A DNA stretch of 64,000 nucleotides from NCBI GenBank assembly GCA_964057225.1, contig OZ059896.1, forward strand, positions 10,974,001-11,038,000. The letters run 5' to 3'. The DNA comes from Auanema rhodensis (lineage: Eukaryota > Nematoda > Chromadorea > Rhabditida > Rhabditidae). The position numbers and the translations under genes were made by a program. Under the pieces are notes generated by a model that had not been told where the DNA came from, made no database searches, and saw only the letters and a list, made by a program, of their open reading frames with translations. The number at the start of each line of letters is the position of its first letter. Positions within the stretch are counted from its first letter, which is position 1. This document shows positions 63,595 to 64,000 of the stretch, one piece after another.

Positions 63595-64000
63595 CAAGAT
63601 TGTTCTCTATCAGAAAAAAAAACTAATAGATATATAAAATATAAACAAAAATATTTCGAAGAAAAAAAATTTTTGAAAGAAGTCAAGTTTTCTATTTTAC
63701 TTATATTTCCTTTCTTTTGAGTTTTAAGATACATATCTGTTGAAATGTATTGACATTCTGATGAATATACATCTATCTATATGAATGTATGAAATGTTAT
63801 TTTCTCTCTGTTTTCATTCTCAAACAAAGTAGTTATGTAGAAAATATTTTAAAAAGTTAGTTTGAAAGAAAATGTTTAAAAACTGAAATTTCAAGATGAT
63901 ATGAGAATATATGAAGATTATATTACTTATATGTACTATATAAAATTGAATAAGTTATCAAGATTCAAATTATTAAACACAAAAGTTATTTGAAATTTAA

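Overview
The window is eukaryotic and almost certainly from a nematode. It is very AT-rich. Genes are cut into many exons by introns mostly of about 40-60 bases. It carries a cuticle collagen of the nematode type, a Tc3-like transposon, and genes that resemble Caenorhabditis families. Most start codons lie 0-40 bases behind a splice acceptor (TTTCAG, TTACAG, TTGTAG and similar) for which no upstream coding exon is apparent, as expected if a spliced leader is trans-spliced there. I cannot name the genus.

Layout. 1-7.8 kb: sparse; one GC-richer possible coding block at 0.9-1.2 kb and microsatellites. 7.84-13.27 kb (+): a large class C receptor with what look like two tandem Venus-flytrap domains. 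14.67-16.80 kb (-): RIC-8 (synembryn). 17.03-17.38 kb (-): an NDUFV3-like complex I subunit, perhaps in an operon with ric-8. 17.90-18.92 kb (+): an RNase PH-fold exosome subunit (Mtr3/EXOSC6-like). 21.59-24.01 kb (+): a GPAT3/4-type glycerol-3-phosphate acyltransferase. 24.73-26.49 kb (-): an orphan rhodopsin-like receptor. 26.94-28.49 kb: a complete Tc3-like element with an apparently intact transposase. 31.96-33.06 kb (+): a cuticle collagen. 33.63-36.54 kb (-): a proline-rich adaptor-like protein of unknown family.

From 36.5 to 50.5 kb there is about 14 kb with no supportable gene, rich in microsatellites. 50.49-51.29 kb (-): a small secreted helical protein. 52.2-52.6 kb: a diverged direct repeat. 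53.39-53.46 kb: a strong microRNA-like hairpin. 53.53-55.81 kb (-): a flavin-containing monooxygenase. 57.04-59.05 kb (-): an unknown secreted or anchored protein with a possible fibronectin-III-like fold. 59.1-64 kb: no clear gene, one further hairpin candidate and one GC-richer block open in several frames.

The genes do not form one pathway; this is an ordinary mix of housekeeping, signalling and cuticle genes. The observations most worth a second look are the tandem-domain class C receptor, the hairpin near 53.4 kb, two genes whose leaders hold a tiny upstream ORF that ends on the main start codon (ATGA), and the intact transposon inside a TATG-type repeat. Exon boundaries were worked out by hand from frame continuity and GT-AG sites.
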